From assembly GCF_023684385.1 (NCBI RefSeq), contig NZ_JAGSOJ010000006.1, positions 186,001 through 250,000 of the forward strand: a stretch of DNA of 64,000 bases, in the 5' to 3' direction. The DNA comes from Oceanirhabdus seepicola. Lineage in GTDB: Bacteria; Bacillota; Clostridia; Clostridiales; Clostridiaceae. The translations under genes were made by a program, and so were the position numbers. Shown piece after piece: positions 50,117 through 59,148 of the stretch. Under the pieces are notes generated by a model. That model was not told the origin of the DNA, did not search any database, and saw only the letters and a list, made by a program, of their open reading frames with translations. Positions within the stretch are counted from its first letter, which is position 1; every line of letters begins with the position of its first letter.

Positions 50117-50235
50117 GAAGGGGTTGTAGGGGAAGTATTTCCCCTGCCGGTTTAAGATGGGTGCTCAGCAACGATAGTTGCGTCGAAGGGAAACATAGGT
50201 TTCCCTAGCGAAGCGCGTGAAACGCGCCTTTTTTA
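50117..50235 (+). ncRNA. Unidentified structured RNA, copy B
   Basis: Matches 37975-38094 in order and spacing. Local folds are clear here: GGGGAA-GTA-TTTCCCC, GCAAC-GATA-GTTGC, GGGAAAC-ATAG-GTTTCCC and a final GCGCG-TGAAA-CGCGC with six T residues, which is a terminator. Having its own terminator 160 bases before the next gene, copy B looks like a stand-alone sRNA or a transcription-terminating leader. Stem changes relative to copy A keep pairing (GGACC/GGTTC versus GGGAAAC/GTTTCCC), supporting a conserved RNA. Confidence 0.68.
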
Positions 50236-50393
50236 GTTGAGAACTTTTTAAAACCCTAGCAGTAATTAAATCCTCTTAAAACATTGTAATATTTCACGTT
50301 TTCAATTATAATATAAGATGTTTCTCTTTAGTTCGTTAAAAATTGACAAACAAGCTTAAGAGACAAAAAATCATTTTAGATAAGGGTAATATT

Positions 50394-51206
50394 ATGGCTT
50401 ATAATTTGGAAAACAGTTTGAAGAGGGTTATTAATGCAATTACATATAGGGAAAAGATAGTAGTGTTCTCAAATAATGACTCTGAGAGTATTTTAAGTCT
50501 GTCATCATTATTGCTCACTTTGAGGTATTTGAATGCTGATGTTGAATACCTTACACCAAATGAGTTTACTTTAGATGGGAAGTTAACAAAGAATTATATT
50601 GATAATTATATTAAAGCTTTTGGAGCTAAACTTGTAATATTAATTGGTTGTGATCTTCAATCTCATAAAGAAGATGAGATTTTGAGGGAAAATGGCATCG
50701 ATTTTATAGTAGTAAAAAAGGATGCTAAGTACTATCAAGAGAATTTCATTGTGAATGAGGCTAATATAGAAGGATATAGCAAAGAATGTATAACAGATGC
50801 AATATTAGTCTTTGATATAATAGAAGCAATCTCATCCTATTATAGGACGGGTGTGTTCTATAAGTATACTGATTTAATAATGTTAGCTATAATCAGTTCC
50901 GATTTGGCTATTAAGGATATAAATAGATTATTGATTAGATTAGGGATAGACAAATTACATAATACAAATAATTATGGGATAAAAGCATTATTTGAAATGA
51001 ATGATATCAATGAAATAAATCTATCAACATTGCAGTTAGTGGTTGAAGGCGTTAAGCCTTCTCTTAACGCATTGGGAAGAATGGATGACTCGAAGATTCT
51101 AGTTGAGTTATTTACTACAGATAATCTGCAAAGAGCTAGACAGATTGCTAAGTATCTTATTAAAGAAAGTGAACAGAAAAGAATTCATGAAAAGAGGGCA
51201 TATTGA
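50394..51206 (+). CDS. Degenerate, truncated RecJ-like DHH-family protein
   Basis: A 270-residue protein resembling the first half of RecJ. The end NALGRMDDSKILVELFTTDN and the domain spacing are RecJ-like, but the catalytic motifs are lost: motif I DYDVDG is replaced by SNNDSESI, and motif III (DHH region) reads VVKKDAKYYQ. The second half of RecJ (DHHA1 and OB-fold) is missing. The locus between secDF and apt is where many clostridia carry recJ. It is probably not a nuclease and may be a decaying gene or a binding protein. ATG 50394 follows AAGGG. Confidence 0.72.
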   Translation: MAYNLENSLKRVINAITYREKIVVFSNNDSESILSLSSLLLTLRYLNADVEYLTPNEFTLDGKLTKNYIDNYIKAFGAKLVILIGCDLQSHKEDEILRENGIDFIVVKKDAKYYQENFIVNEANIEGYSKECITDAILVFDIIEAISSYYRTGVFYKYTDLIMLAIISSDLAIKDINRLLIRLGIDKLHNTNNYGIKALFEMNDINEINLSTLQLVVEGVKPSLNALGRMDDSKILVELFTTDNLQRARQIAKYLIKESEQKRIHEKRAY

Positions 51207-51373
51207 AATAAATTGTATGATGAGATATAATAATAAATAGATTGATTTTATTATATATTTATGAAAATTAACGTACATAGGTAATGTTTTTAATAATTAT
51301 AAGTATTTATAGATAATGAGGAAATACTTATATATTTCTATTTAAGAATAAATTAATATTAGGGGGCATAAAA

Positions 51374-51892
51374 TTGGATTTAAGAGATAGTATTCGTATA
51401 ATTGAAAACTTTCCTGTTGAAGGGATTAGTTTTAAGGATATAACGCCATTGTTGGCAGATGGAGAAGCGTTAAGGGAAGCAATAAATCAGATTGTTAACC
51501 ACTTAAAGGATAAGAACATTGACATGATTGCTGGACCAGAGGCAAGAGGTTTCTTATTTGGGGTGCCAGTTGCTAATGAATTGGGAATTGGATTTATTCC
51601 AGTGAGAAAACCAGGAAAGTTACCATATGATACTTATGCGGTTGAGTATGACTTGGAATATGGCAAAGATAGATTAGAAATTCATAAAGATGCTATAAAG
51701 CCTGGGCAGAGAATCGCTGTTGTTGATGACTTGTTGGCTACAGGTGGAACAGTAGCTGCAGTTTCTAAACTGATTGAAGAAGTTGGTGGAGAAGTAGCTT
51801 CTTTGAATTTTGTTATAGAACTAACTGATTTAAATGGAAGAGATAAATTACAAGGATATGATATAAACTCACTTATTAAATATGATATTTAA
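51374..51892 (+). CDS. apt: Adenine phosphoribosyltransferase
   Basis: A 172-residue Apt: adenine plus PRPP to AMP. Seen: FPVEGISFKDITPLL, AGPEARGFLFG, PVRKPGKLPYDTY and the PRPP-binding VVDDLLATGGT. Length is normal. It starts at TTG 51374 with AGGGGG upstream. It sits in the common clostridial apt-relA order, separated by a hairpin. Confidence 0.97.
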   Translation: MDLRDSIRIIENFPVEGISFKDITPLLADGEALREAINQIVNHLKDKNIDMIAGPEARGFLFGVPVANELGIGFIPVRKPGKLPYDTYAVEYDLEYGKDRLEIHKDAIKPGQRIAVVDDLLATGGTVAAVSKLIEEVGGEVASLNFVIELTDLNGRDKLQGYDINSLIKYDI

Positions 51893-51961
51893 AGAAAATT
51901 CCAATGATTAATTGCATAATTCGAAAGTATATAATATAATAATTTTATAAAAATAAGTATT

Positions 51962-51992
51962 AACGACTGGTTTATGACCAGTCGTTTAATTT
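51962..51992 (+). terminator. Hairpin between apt and relA
   Basis: AACGACTGGT (51962-51971), 5-base loop, ACCAGTCGTT (51977-51986), then TTAATTTA. A moderate terminator or attenuator ending 13 bases before the relA start. Confidence 0.7.
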
Positions 51993-52005
51993 AGGGGTAA
52001 TTAGT

Positions 52006-54183
52006 ATGTTGATGAAACTGTTTAATATACTCGATGAAAATGGAAGTTATATTAATAAAAAATTCATAGAGAAAGCTTTTAGATTTGCTAATGATGCACA
52101 TGAGAATCAGAGAAGGAAATCTGGTGAGTTATACATTACTCATCCTCTTGAAGTGGCGTGTATCCTCGCTGAGATGAATTTAGACGAGAATACTATAGCG
52201 GCAGCTTTATTACATGATGTGGTTGAAGATACTCATTATACATTTGATGATGTAAAGGTGGAATTCAATGAACAGGTTGCAATACTTGTTGATGGTGTAA
52301 CTAAATTAGAAAAGATAAAGTATAAGTCTAAGGAAGAAGAACAAGCAGATAATGTAAGAAAAATGGTTCTTGCTATGGCTAAGGACATTAGGGTTATACT
52401 AATTAAATTGGCCGATAGACTTCATAACATGAGAACACTAAAATATATGCCAATCGATAAACAAAAAGAAAAAGCAAAAGAGGCTATAGATATATATGCA
52501 CCTCTTGCACATAGATTGGGAATTTCAAAAATTAAGTGGGAACTTGAAGACTTATCATTACGATATTTAGATCCTAATGAGTATTATAACCTTGTTCGTA
52601 TGATTGCGGAAAAAAGAGCAGGAAGAGAGATGTTTATAAATAGCATCATAGATGAACTATCTGACAAACTGTCGGTAGCGGGTATTCAGTCAGAAATTGA
52701 AGGTAGGCCTAAACACTTCTACAGCATCTATAGAAAGATGATAAACAAGAATAAGAGTATTGATCAAATCTTTGATTTAACTGCTCTTAGAATTCTTGTT
52801 GAAGATGTAGGGAGTTGTTATGCTGCGTTAGGTATAGTGCATACTTTATATAAACCTATTCCAGGTAGATTTAAAGATTATATTGCAATGCCAAAGCCTA
52901 ATATGTATCAATCAATCCATACAACGCTTATTGGACCGCAAGGAAAAACATTTGAGATTCAAATTAGAACTATGGAAATGCATAAAACTGCTGAGTATGG
53001 GATAGCTGCTCATTGGAAATATAAAGAAGGGCAAACGGAAAATGGTGAGAATGATTTTGAAACTAAACTAACATGGTTAAGAGATATTCTTGAGTGGCAA
53101 GGGGAAACATCGGATGCTGCTGAGTTTATGGATTCATTTAAGATAGATCTGTTTTCTGATGAGGTCTTTGTATTTACACCAAGAGGAGATGTTATAAATT
53201 TACCTTCGGAGTCTACTCCTGTTGACTTTGCGTATAGAATTCATACGGATATTGGACATAGATGTGTAGGAGCGAAAGTAAATAACAAAATAGTACCTAT
53301 TGATTATAAGCTAAAAACAGGGCAGATTGTGGAAGTTATAGCTTCGCCTGGAATGAAGGCACCTAGTATAGGGTGGTTGTCTTTTGTGAAAAGTAATCAG
53401 GCTAAGAGCAAGATTAAAGCTTGGTTTAGAAAAGAACAGAGAGACGAGAACATCCGAGTTGGTAAAGAAATGATTGAAAAAGAATGTAAGAAGATGAAGG
53501 TAGTTCTATATGAACTACTTTGTGAGGATAATGTTGAAAAGTTATTTAAAAGATTTAACATTAAGACTTACGAGGATCTTTTTGCAGAAGTAGGATCAGG
53601 AGAGGTTCTTCTTGACTATGTATTTAATAAGATTAGTGATCTTATTAAGACAAATAAAGAAAAACTTACAATCGAAGAGGAACAGGAGAGAATCTCAGCA
53701 CTTCTCAAGAGAGGTAATAAAGCTGATGAGAAAAATGGAGATGTTGTTATTAGGGGAGCTGACAATCTTATGGTCAGATTCGCAAAATGCTGTAATCCGG
53801 TTCCTGGGGACGATGTGATTGGTTATGTTACTAAAGGAAGAGGTATATCTATACACAGAAAAGACTGTAAAAATGCAAGTAATCTTTTGAAAACAGAAGG
53901 TGAAAAGATAATAGATGTTAACTGGGGTAAAATTAAATCAAATGAATTCATCAGTGAAATTGAGATGAAGAGTGTTAATAGAGATGGTATTCTTGCTGAT
54001 GTCATGGAATGTGTTGTAAAGTGTAAAACACCAGTATGTTCAATAAATGCAGTTACTCAAAGTGATGGTATTGCATTGATAAATTTAAAGATTAGAGTTA
54101 ATAGTATTGAGCATATAAAGACTGTAATAAAGAAACTAAAGAAAATTGATGGAATTTTGGAGATATATAGACTGAAAAAGTAA
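52006..54183 (+). CDS. relA: Bifunctional (p)ppGpp synthetase/hydrolase
   Basis: A 725-residue long RSH protein. N-terminal HD hydrolase domain (TAALLHDVVEDT as AALLHDVVEDT, and RLADRLHNM-like LADRLHNMRTL), the synthetase domain (GRPKHFYSIYRKM, then FKDYIAMPKPNMYQSIHTT), TGS (VFTPRGDVINLP), a zinc-finger-like region with AKCCNPVPGDDVIGYVT, and a C-terminal ACT domain. Both catalytic halves look intact, so it can make and degrade the alarmone. It controls the stringent response. ATG 52006 follows TAGGGG. Confidence 0.97.
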   Translation: MLMKLFNILDENGSYINKKFIEKAFRFANDAHENQRRKSGELYITHPLEVACILAEMNLDENTIAAALLHDVVEDTHYTFDDVKVEFNEQVAILVDGVTKLEKIKYKSKEEEQADNVRKMVLAMAKDIRVILIKLADRLHNMRTLKYMPIDKQKEKAKEAIDIYAPLAHRLGISKIKWELEDLSLRYLDPNEYYNLVRMIAEKRAGREMFINSIIDELSDKLSVAGIQSEIEGRPKHFYSIYRKMINKNKSIDQIFDLTALRILVEDVGSCYAALGIVHTLYKPIPGRFKDYIAMPKPNMYQSIHTTLIGPQGKTFEIQIRTMEMHKTAEYGIAAHWKYKEGQTENGENDFETKLTWLRDILEWQGETSDAAEFMDSFKIDLFSDEVFVFTPRGDVINLPSESTPVDFAYRIHTDIGHRCVGAKVNNKIVPIDYKLKTGQIVEVIASPGMKAPSIGWLSFVKSNQAKSKIKAWFRKEQRDENIRVGKEMIEKECKKMKVVLYELLCEDNVEKLFKRFNIKTYEDLFAEVGSGEVLLDYVFNKISDLIKTNKEKLTIEEEQERISALLKRGNKADEKNGDVVIRGADNLMVRFAKCCNPVPGDDVIGYVTKGRGISIHRKDCKNASNLLKTEGEKIIDVNWGKIKSNEFISEIEMKSVNRDGILADVMECVVKCKTPVCSINAVTQSDGIALINLKIRVNSIEHIKTVIKKLKKIDGILEIYRLKK

Positions 54184-54200
54184 TATGAGAGGTGAATGTT

Positions 54201-54647
54201 ATGAGAGCGGTTGTCCAGAGAGTTAAAGAATCTAAAGTTGAGGTAGATGGAAAAATTATTGGGGAAATAGGTAAAGGGTTAAACGTTCTTTTAGGTATTT
54301 GTGAAGAAGATGATGAGAAGGATATAAAATATCTTAAAGATAAGATTGTAAATTTAAGAATTTTTGAAGATGAAAATGGAAAAATGAACAAATCACTTTT
54401 AGATGTGGAGGGTGAACTTCTAATAATCTCTCAATTTACTCTTTATGGAGATTGTAGAAAGGGTAGACGTCCAAACTTTATGAGGGCACTTGGTGGAGTT
54501 GAATCAGAAAAACTTTACGAAAAGTTTGTAGAAGCATGTAAAAATGAAGTTAATGTTCAGACGGGTGAATTTGGAGCAGATATGGATGTTCATATTTTAA
54601 ATGATGGACCAGTGACGCTTTTACTTGAAAGTAATAAAGATTTCTAA
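54201..54647 (+). CDS. dtd: D-aminoacyl-tRNA deacylase
   Basis: A 148-residue Dtd that removes D-amino acids from mischarged tRNA. MRAVVQRVKESKV at the N-terminus, the active-site SQFTLYGD and the Gly-cisPro motif in NDGPVTLLLE are present. ATG 54201 follows GAGAGGTG; the earlier in-frame GTG overlaps that site. It is close behind relA, as in many Firmicutes. Confidence 0.97.
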   Translation: MRAVVQRVKESKVEVDGKIIGEIGKGLNVLLGICEEDDEKDIKYLKDKIVNLRIFEDENGKMNKSLLDVEGELLIISQFTLYGDCRKGRRPNFMRALGGVESEKLYEKFVEACKNEVNVQTGEFGADMDVHILNDGPVTLLLESNKDF

Positions 54648-54662
54648 CATTTGGAGGGTTCT

Positions 54663-55271
54663 ATGATTATAAAACGAGTTGTGGCAGGGATTTATGGAGC
54701 TAATTGTTATCTTGTGAAAGATGAAGTTAGTGGAAAAGGAGTTGTCATTGATCCTGGTGGAGATGTTGATGATATTTTGAAGGCATTAATAAAAATAGAG
54801 ATGGATGTTGAATATATTTTATTTACACATGGGCATGTGGATCACACAACAGGAGGAGCGGAACTTCAAGAAGCTGTGGGTGGTAAAATTGCAATTTCTA
54901 GTGAAGATGATAAACTTATTATGAGTGGAGCCTCGTTATATGGACCGCTGTTATCTAATGGTGCAGATATGCATTTAGCATCAGGTGGTGTGCTTAAAGT
55001 AGGAGAACTTGAGATAGAGTGTATTGCAACTCCGGGACACACACCTGGAGGTATGAGTTTTAAAGTTGGAGAGGTGGTTTTTACAGGAGATACGCTATTT
55101 TATAGATCTATTGGCAGAACTGATCTTATAGGAGGAGATAGTGATTTAATTGCTAAAAGTATTAAGGAAAAACTCTATACTCTTCCAGAAGAAACAATTG
55201 TTTATCCAGGGCATGGTGGTACTCCAACAACTATAAAAGACGAGAAGAGAGAAAACTCTTTTGTAAGGTAG
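54663..55271 (+). CDS. Metallo-beta-lactamase fold hydrolase (glyoxalase II-like)
   Basis: A 202-residue MBL-fold protein with the dinuclear metal motif THGHVDHTTGG (HxHxDH), the distal ligands in TPGHTPGG and VFTGDTLF, and the final His in YPGHGG. The form is that of the short YcbL/glyoxalase II-like thioesterases. Substrate unknown. ATG 54663 has TGGAGGG 5 bases upstream. hemZ begins 13 bases after its stop, so dtd, this gene, hemZ and aspS probably form one unit. Confidence 0.92.
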   Translation: MIIKRVVAGIYGANCYLVKDEVSGKGVVIDPGGDVDDILKALIKIEMDVEYILFTHGHVDHTTGGAELQEAVGGKIAISSEDDKLIMSGASLYGPLLSNGADMHLASGGVLKVGELEIECIATPGHTPGGMSFKVGEVVFTGDTLFYRSIGRTDLIGGDSDLIAKSIKEKLYTLPEETIVYPGHGGTPTTIKDEKRENSFVR

Positions 55272-55284
55272 AGGTAAGTTTTCG

Positions 55285-56727
55285 ATGAAGAAAATTTTAA
55301 ATAAAAATAAAATAATAATTAAGTTGAATGATGAACATTATTCTTATGATGTATATCAGATGTTCAATATATATTATCAGAATCTCAAAATTGAGTTTCA
55401 CGAAGAAAACTATGAATATGAAGTTTTTATTCATGAACATGAGGTTGTTATTGTAAATGATGGTCAATCTTGGCGGTTTGAAATTTCAAAAGAGAAACAC
55501 ATTAAAGAGGAGATAAGAAAAGGGATATTTTCTTATCTTAGAGAAAAAACAGGAAAAATATTTCCTTGGGGTACACTGATTGGTATAAGACCAAGCAAAA
55601 GGGCTATGACACTTTTAAAAGAAGGAAAAAGTATCCATGAGATAGTTGAATTTTATCATAGAACATCATTAACCAGCGAAGAAAAAGCTAAATTATGTAT
55701 TGAAGTAGCGGAGAATGAGTTAAAGTTGATGGATGAAGATAGAAAAAAGATTAGTGTATATATAGGTATGCCTTATTGCCCTAGTAAATGTTTATATTGT
55801 TCTTTCACTTCCAATCCGATAGGAAGGAAAGAGAAAGAAGTTGAAGAGTACATAAAAACTCTCTTATGGGAGATTAAGAATATTTCTGAAGAGATTAAAA
55901 GGCTTGATCTAACTATAGATACTGTGTATTTTGGTGGGGGAACGCCTACAGCGGTTAATGAACAGCAGTTCAGACAAGTTATGGAAAGTATTTATGAAAA
56001 CTTTATTACTAATTTTAGGATAAGGGAATTCACTGTTGAATGTGGTAGACCGGATTCGATTACCTACGATAAGTTGCTGTGTATGAAAGAAATGGCGGTT
56101 AATAGAATAAGTATAAATCCTCAAACTATGAATGATTATACCCTTAAGAGTATAGGGAGAACCCATGATTCGGAAGATATAATTAAAACGTTTAAAATGG
56201 CTAGAGAGTTAGGTCATGACAATATAAATATGGATTTAATTATAGGGTTGCCTGGTGAAGGATTAAATGAGGTCAAGAAAACATGTGAAGAGATAAAAAG
56301 ACTCTCGCCTGAGAGTATAACTGTACATGGATTATCTATTAAAAGAGGCTCGAAATTATATGAAAAACTTGTGGTAGAAAAATCCCTTAGTATTTCGGAA
56401 CAACATGAAATAGTAAAAATGTTTAAGTTGGTTGAAGAGGTTTCATTAAAAATGAATATGAAACCATATTATATGTATAGACAAAAGAATATGCTTGGCA
56501 ATATGGAAAACATAGGGTATTCTATTAGTAGAAGCGAGTGTGTTTACAATATTGCTATGATAGAAGATACTCAAACGATTATTGCTGTAGGTGCTAATGG
56601 AATTTCTAAATTTCTATTTGATAATGGTATCATTGAGAGATTAGCAAATAATAAAGATGTGAGAACCTATATGGATAAAGTTGAAGAGATTACTGAGGAA
56701 AAAGTAAAGATGCTCAGGAAAGTTTAA
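55285..56727 (+). CDS. hemZ: Coproporphyrinogen III oxidase-like radical SAM protein HemZ
   Basis: A 480-residue HemN/HemZ-family protein. The radical SAM motif is GMPYCPSKCLYCSF (C-x3-C-x2-C), followed by YFGGGTPTA and the HemN-like DLIIGLPGEG. A 150-residue N-terminal part is specific for HemZ. HemZ may decarboxylate coproporphyrinogen oxygen-independently, but many family members are not proven, and no other haem genes are in the window. In clostridia hisS often lies between hemZ and aspS; here aspS follows directly after 15 bases. Confidence 0.9.
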   Translation: MKKILNKNKIIIKLNDEHYSYDVYQMFNIYYQNLKIEFHEENYEYEVFIHEHEVVIVNDGQSWRFEISKEKHIKEEIRKGIFSYLREKTGKIFPWGTLIGIRPSKRAMTLLKEGKSIHEIVEFYHRTSLTSEEKAKLCIEVAENELKLMDEDRKKISVYIGMPYCPSKCLYCSFTSNPIGRKEKEVEEYIKTLLWEIKNISEEIKRLDLTIDTVYFGGGTPTAVNEQQFRQVMESIYENFITNFRIREFTVECGRPDSITYDKLLCMKEMAVNRISINPQTMNDYTLKSIGRTHDSEDIIKTFKMARELGHDNINMDLIIGLPGEGLNEVKKTCEEIKRLSPESITVHGLSIKRGSKLYEKLVVEKSLSISEQHEIVKMFKLVEEVSLKMNMKPYYMYRQKNMLGNMENIGYSISRSECVYNIAMIEDTQTIIAVGANGISKFLFDNGIIERLANNKDVRTYMDKVEEITEEKVKMLRKV

Positions 56728-56742
56728 AAGGAGGAAAAAAAC

Positions 56743-58530
56743 ATGGGTGAAAGTTTAAATGGTTTAAAGAGAAGTATTATGTGTGGCGAATGTAGAGAAG
56801 AACATATTGGTCAAAAGCTTACAGTTATGGGATGGGTACAAAGAAAAAGAAATCTAGGAGGACTTGTATTTGTTGACTTAAGAGATAGAGAAGGGATACT
56901 ACAAGTTGTTTTTGGAGATGAGATTAATGAGGAAGCATTCAAAAAAGCTGACCTTGTAAAATCGGAATATGTTATTGCTATTGAGGGTGAACTTGTTATG
57001 AGGCAATCTCCTAACAAAGGAATTCCAACAGGAATGGTAGAACTTAAAGGTGAGAGTATTAGAATTTTATCAGAATCTCAGACACCACCTATATACATAA
57101 AAGAAAATTTAGATGCAGCTGAGAATATTAGATTAAAGTACAGATATCTTGATCTTAGAAGACCTGATATGCAAGAAAAACTTGTTATCAGACATAAAGC
57201 TGCTAAGGTAATTAGAGATTTCCTTGATGAGAATAAATTCTTAGAGATGGAAACTCCTATGCTAACTAAGAGTACTCCAGAAGGAGCAAGAGATTACCTT
57301 GTACCAAGTAGAAACTATCCAGGCAAGTTTTATGCATTACCTCAATCTCCGCAGATTTTTAAGCAGTTATTGATGGTTTCTGGATTTGATAGATACTTCC
57401 AAATAGTAAAGTGTTTTAGAGATGAAGATTTAAGAGCTAATAGACAGCCTGAGTTTACTCAAGTGGATATTGAAATGTCATTTGTTGATATGGAAGATGT
57501 ACTTGAAGTAAATGAGAGATTAATACAGAGATTGTTTAAAGAAGTTAAGGGCATCGATGTGCAGTTACCTATTAAAAGAATGCCGTATGATGAAGCTATG
57601 GCTAAATATGGTAGTGATAAACCTGATTTAAGATTTGGTATGGAAATAAATAATATTTCCGAAGTTGTTAAAGATTGTGGATTTACTGTATTCAAGGGTG
57701 CAATAGAGGCTGGTGGAAGTGTAAGAGCAATTGTTGCAGAAGGTTGCTCTGGCATGGGTAGAAAAAAAGTTGATAAATTAGGTGAGTTTGTTAAGACTTA
57801 TAGAGCAAAAGGTTTAGCTTGGGTAGCTCTTAAGGAAGATGGAATTAAATCTCCTATAGCTAAGTTCTTTAGCGAAGAAGAGATGAATAACATCATAGAA
57901 GCTTCAGGAGCTAAAACTGGGGATTTAATACTTATTGTTGCAGATAAAGATGAAGTTGTATTACAAAGTCTTGGAGCTTTAAGATTAGAGCTTGCGAAGC
58001 AACTAGAGTTGTTGAAAGATAATAATGAGTTTAATTTCGTATGGATAACTGATTTCCCTCAGTTTGAGTATAATGAAGAAGAAGATAGATATGTTGCTAA
58101 ACACCATCCGTTTACTATGCCTAAAAAAGAAGATATGCATTTACTAGAAAGTGACCCTGCTAAAGTAAGAGCAGAGGCGTACGATATTGTACTTAATGGT
58201 GAAGAGCTTGGTGGGGGAAGTATAAGAATACATGAAAGTGATGTTCAAGAGAAAATGTTCGGAGCTCTTGGTTTCACTAAAGAGAGCGCTTGGGAAAGAT
58301 TTGGATTCTTGCTTGAGGCGTTCCAATATGGACCACCACCACATGGCGGAATTGCTTATGGTTTGGATAGAATAGTGATGTTCTTAAGTGGAACAGAAAA
58401 CATCAAAGATGTTATAGCATTCCCTAAAAATCAGAATGCAGCTTGTCCGATGTCAGAAGCTCCAAATGTAGTTGATGAAAAGCAATTAAGAGAATTAGGA
58501 ATAGAAATAACAGCTAAAGAAGATAAATAG
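56743..58530 (+). CDS. aspS: Aspartate--tRNA ligase
   Basis: A 595-residue bacterial-type class II synthetase. OB-fold anticodon domain at the N-terminus (VMGWVQRKRNLGGLVFVDLRD), catalytic motifs 2 and 3 (FRDEDLRANRQPEFTQ, and GIAYGLDRIVMFL), and the GAD insertion between. The type that ends PNVVDEKQLRELGIEI is the non-archaeal AspRS. AAGGAGG precedes the ATG. A bidirectional terminator follows. Confidence 0.98.
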   Translation: MGESLNGLKRSIMCGECREEHIGQKLTVMGWVQRKRNLGGLVFVDLRDREGILQVVFGDEINEEAFKKADLVKSEYVIAIEGELVMRQSPNKGIPTGMVELKGESIRILSESQTPPIYIKENLDAAENIRLKYRYLDLRRPDMQEKLVIRHKAAKVIRDFLDENKFLEMETPMLTKSTPEGARDYLVPSRNYPGKFYALPQSPQIFKQLLMVSGFDRYFQIVKCFRDEDLRANRQPEFTQVDIEMSFVDMEDVLEVNERLIQRLFKEVKGIDVQLPIKRMPYDEAMAKYGSDKPDLRFGMEINNISEVVKDCGFTVFKGAIEAGGSVRAIVAEGCSGMGRKKVDKLGEFVKTYRAKGLAWVALKEDGIKSPIAKFFSEEEMNNIIEASGAKTGDLILIVADKDEVVLQSLGALRLELAKQLELLKDNNEFNFVWITDFPQFEYNEEEDRYVAKHHPFTMPKKEDMHLLESDPAKVRAEAYDIVLNGEELGGGSIRIHESDVQEKMFGALGFTKESAWERFGFLLEAFQYGPPPHGGIAYGLDRIVMFLSGTENIKDVIAFPKNQNAACPMSEAPNVVDEKQLRELGIEITAKEDK

Positions 58531-58554
58531 ATAAGAATTATCTTGAATATATTT

Positions 58555-58592
58555 AAGGCTAAAGAAGGGAATAAATTCTCATCTTTAGCCTT
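58555..58592. terminator. Bidirectional terminator between aspS and the 58605 gene
   Basis: AAGGCTAAAGA (58555-58565) and TCTTTAGCCTT (58582-58592), an 11-bp stem with a 16-base loop, in the gap between two convergent genes. Confidence 0.85.
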
Positions 58593-58604
58593 TAAATGTA
58601 TATG

Positions 58605-58853
58605 CTATATTACCATTGTGTTAACTGTAACACCTTCTATGTTTGTGAGGTCAGCTTTTAGTTTTTCAATATTCTCAGCATCTGGCCTTAATTGCAATAA
58701 AATCAATCCTCTTTGAGAACAAGTTGCTTCAGAAGTTTCATGAAGTCCTAGTCTTGTTTTAATAATACATCCATGTTTAGTTAGGATTTCCTGAACAGTA
58801 GGTGCGGATTTTGTTCTTGGGTTAATAGCGATGGCCATAATTGTACATTCCAT
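58605..58853 (-). CDS. Small ACT/TM1266-like putative regulator
   Basis: An 82-residue protein with one ferredoxin-like ACT fold: IMAIAINPRT, helix VQEILTKHGCII, strand KTRLGL, and the second half NIEKLKADLTNIEGVTVNTMVI. It resembles the TM1266/NikR-C-like proteins found near iron-only hydrogenase genes in anaerobes, but no hydrogenase is here, so only the fold is called. AGGAGGAG precedes the ATG on the minus strand. Confidence 0.65.
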   Translation of the reverse strand: MECTIMAIAINPRTKSAPTVQEILTKHGCIIKTRLGLHETSEATCSQRGLILLQLRPDAENIEKLKADLTNIEGVTVNTMVI

Positions 58854-58885
58854 AAAATCTCCTCCTATTAAATAAATTTATATTT

Positions 58886-58915
58886 ATTATAGTGTAAGGC
58901 AAGCATTAACTTCAA
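58886..58915 (-). promoter_or_regulatory. Promoter of the 58605 gene
   Basis: On the minus strand, -35 TTGAAG (58915-58910), 18-bp spacer, -10 TATAAT (58891-58886). Confidence 0.7.
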
Positions 58916-58950
58916 GGAAAATTATACTAATTATAATAATGAGATGTTAC

Positions 58951-59148
58951 TGAATCTCACATCACTAAAGTGACGTGGTTCTCATCTACACAAACTTCTT
59001 TTATACCCTCAATATATTATTTAAAACTTCATATATTTACGACATTATAAAAACTTATTTGTTTCGATAAAACTTTCACTAACAATAATCCTAATGGATT
59101 AATTAACATTAGCATAACGCCCGATTCAAGACGTATATTTAATTCTAA
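58951..59148 (-). ncRNA. Putative omega-RNA at the right end of the second TnpB element
   Basis: The 198 bases downstream of tnpB (minus strand) end in GAACCACGTCACTTTAGTGA followed by TGTGAGATTCA: an 8-bp stem with a TTTA loop and one G-U pair (58958-58977). IS605-type guide RNAs end in such a hairpin, and the next bases (GTAACATCTCATTATT on the minus strand) would be the guide. Inferred from layout only. Confidence 0.5.
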
